Translations under genes and position numbers: made by a program
Shown: one piece after another, positions 63,499 through 64,000 of the stretch
Position numbering within the stretch: the stretch's first letter is position 1
Layout of the letters: the number at the start of each line of letters is the position of its first letter
The notes under the pieces: generated by a model
Database searches by the model: none
Told to the model about the DNA's origin: nothing
What the model saw: only the letters and a program-made list of their open reading frames with translations
Assembly (NCBI RefSeq): GCF_900101625.1
Contig: NZ_FMYZ01000017.1
Location: forward strand, 24,406 to 88,405
Direction: 5' to 3'
DNA: 64,000 nucleotides
Source of the DNA: Cupriavidus sp. YR651
Lineage (GTDB): Bacteria > Pseudomonadota > Gammaproteobacteria > Burkholderiales > Burkholderiaceae

Positions 63499-64000
63499 TT
63501 AGACGGTCTTCAGCAATGCGGGCGTGCTGCTGCCGGCCGGCCTGGCGCGTAGCAACATCACGAAATGCGTGACAAAGGCGAGATGACCGAGCGCCATCAG
63601 CGCCCCGCCTATGCTGCGTGCCCTCAGGTAAGGCAGCGTCAGTGTGACCGAATCAATGAACGGGCGGCTCGCATCCAGCATCGCTTCACCCTGCAGCCAG
63701 CCGCCGTAGCTCAGGCTCACGAAGTAGATCGTGATGCCGATCGCAGCCAGCCAGAAGTGCGCGCTGATGAGGAACTGGGATGGCCACTCACGGCCGGACA
63801 CGCGCGGCACGATGAAGTAGATGGCGCCGAAGAACACCATCGTGACAAAGCCGTACAGCCCCAGATGCGCGTGGCCAACTGTATGGTGCGTGAAATGGAC
63901 GACCACATTGAGGCTGCGCAGCGCTTCGAAGGCCCCCTGGATCGAACTGACCGTGTACATCAGGCCGCCAAAGCCGATGAAGCGAAGCGTGGGCGAATAG
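63499..64000 (-). CDS. ccoN: cbb3-type cytochrome c oxidase subunit I, 3' part (cut by the window end)
   Basis: The last 166 codons; the frame is open past 64000. It has HHTVGHAHLGLYGFVTMVFF (haem-ligand His region), YFIVPRVSGREW, SAHFWLAAIGITIYFVSL and helices to the end. The catalytic core reduces O2 to water at high affinity. The sequence is divergent from standard CcoN (for example AHLGLYG instead of VHSGALG), which suggests an alternative oxidase copy. Confidence 0.9.
   Translation of the reverse strand, partial: YSPTLRFIGFGGLMYTVSSIQGAFEALRSLNVVVHFTHHTVGHAHLGLYGFVTMVFFGAIYFIVPRVSGREWPSQFLISAHFWLAAIGITIYFVSLSYGGWLQGEAMLDASRPFIDSVTLTLPYLRARSIGGALMALGHLAFVTHFVMLLRARPAGSSTPALLKTV

Overview
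The window is high-GC DNA from a betaproteobacterium of the order Burkholderiales, most likely Cupriavidus or a close Ralstonia/Burkholderia relative. The reasons are several Bug-type tripartite-tricarboxylate receptor proteins, a class I PHB cassette, a BCAM0308-type protein, DUF883, BON and DUF4148 proteins, and the overall gene style. I see no tRNA, rRNA or CRISPR array.

From 1 to about 47.4 kb the window is a low-oxygen/dormancy type island. It holds a sensor histidine kinase, a PfkB kinase, nine universal stress proteins (four single-domain, five tandem), and a P-type ATPase with a C-terminal hemerythrin-like domain. It also holds an APH-plus-AAA kinase protein, two SagB-like nitroreductases, a PRPP synthase homologue, a zinc-finger DksA/TraR protein, an alpha/beta hydrolase, a free phosphoribosyltransferase, an erythromycin-esterase-family protein, an orphan GroEL and an Hsp20. 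A phasin-phaB-phaC operon lies opposite a PHA depolymerase. Further genes encode BON proteins, a flavodoxin, a CYTH-CHAD protein, a SulP transporter, a DUF2252 protein and two small secreted proteins with a GKFDPYTDG repeat. The content resembles the low-oxygen-activated (lxa) locus of Burkholderia cenocepacia and, gene for gene, much of the mycobacterial DosR regulon. Several intergenic regions carry FNR/ANR-type palindromes (two perfect TTGAT-N4-ATCAA sites, plus TTGAC- and TTGCG-type variants), so a CRP/FNR-family regulator probably switches many of these genes on when oxygen falls.

The island is decaying. BCAM0308-like, PolX, FtsH (with a local inversion), nicotinate phosphoribosyltransferase, a second DUF883, a transthyretin/carboxypeptidase-regulatory-like protein and DUF4010 are all present as frameshifted, deleted or interrupted copies, in several cases beside an intact paralogue.

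From 47.4 to 60.9 kb the content changes to accessory catabolic and regulatory genes. These are a broken lactone-oxidase-like gene, a shortened GntR regulator with a frameshifted Bug receptor, a membrane diguanylate cyclase, a small cassette (GH75-like fragment, lipoprotein, hypothetical), and a broken keto-deoxygluconate kinase. An intact LysR-controlled operon follows (two Bug receptors, a CitE-like lyase, an isocitrate-lyase/PEP-mutase family enzyme). The stretch ends with a MocR remnant, an IS66 remnant and a broken DUF4148 gene.

The right end (60.9-64 kb) is a minus-strand respiratory operon: ccoN (cut by the window edge), ccoO, a membrane-anchored monoheme cytochrome c, a SCO copper chaperone and a membrane protein. 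This is an alternative cbb3-type oxidase unit, consistent with the low-oxygen theme.
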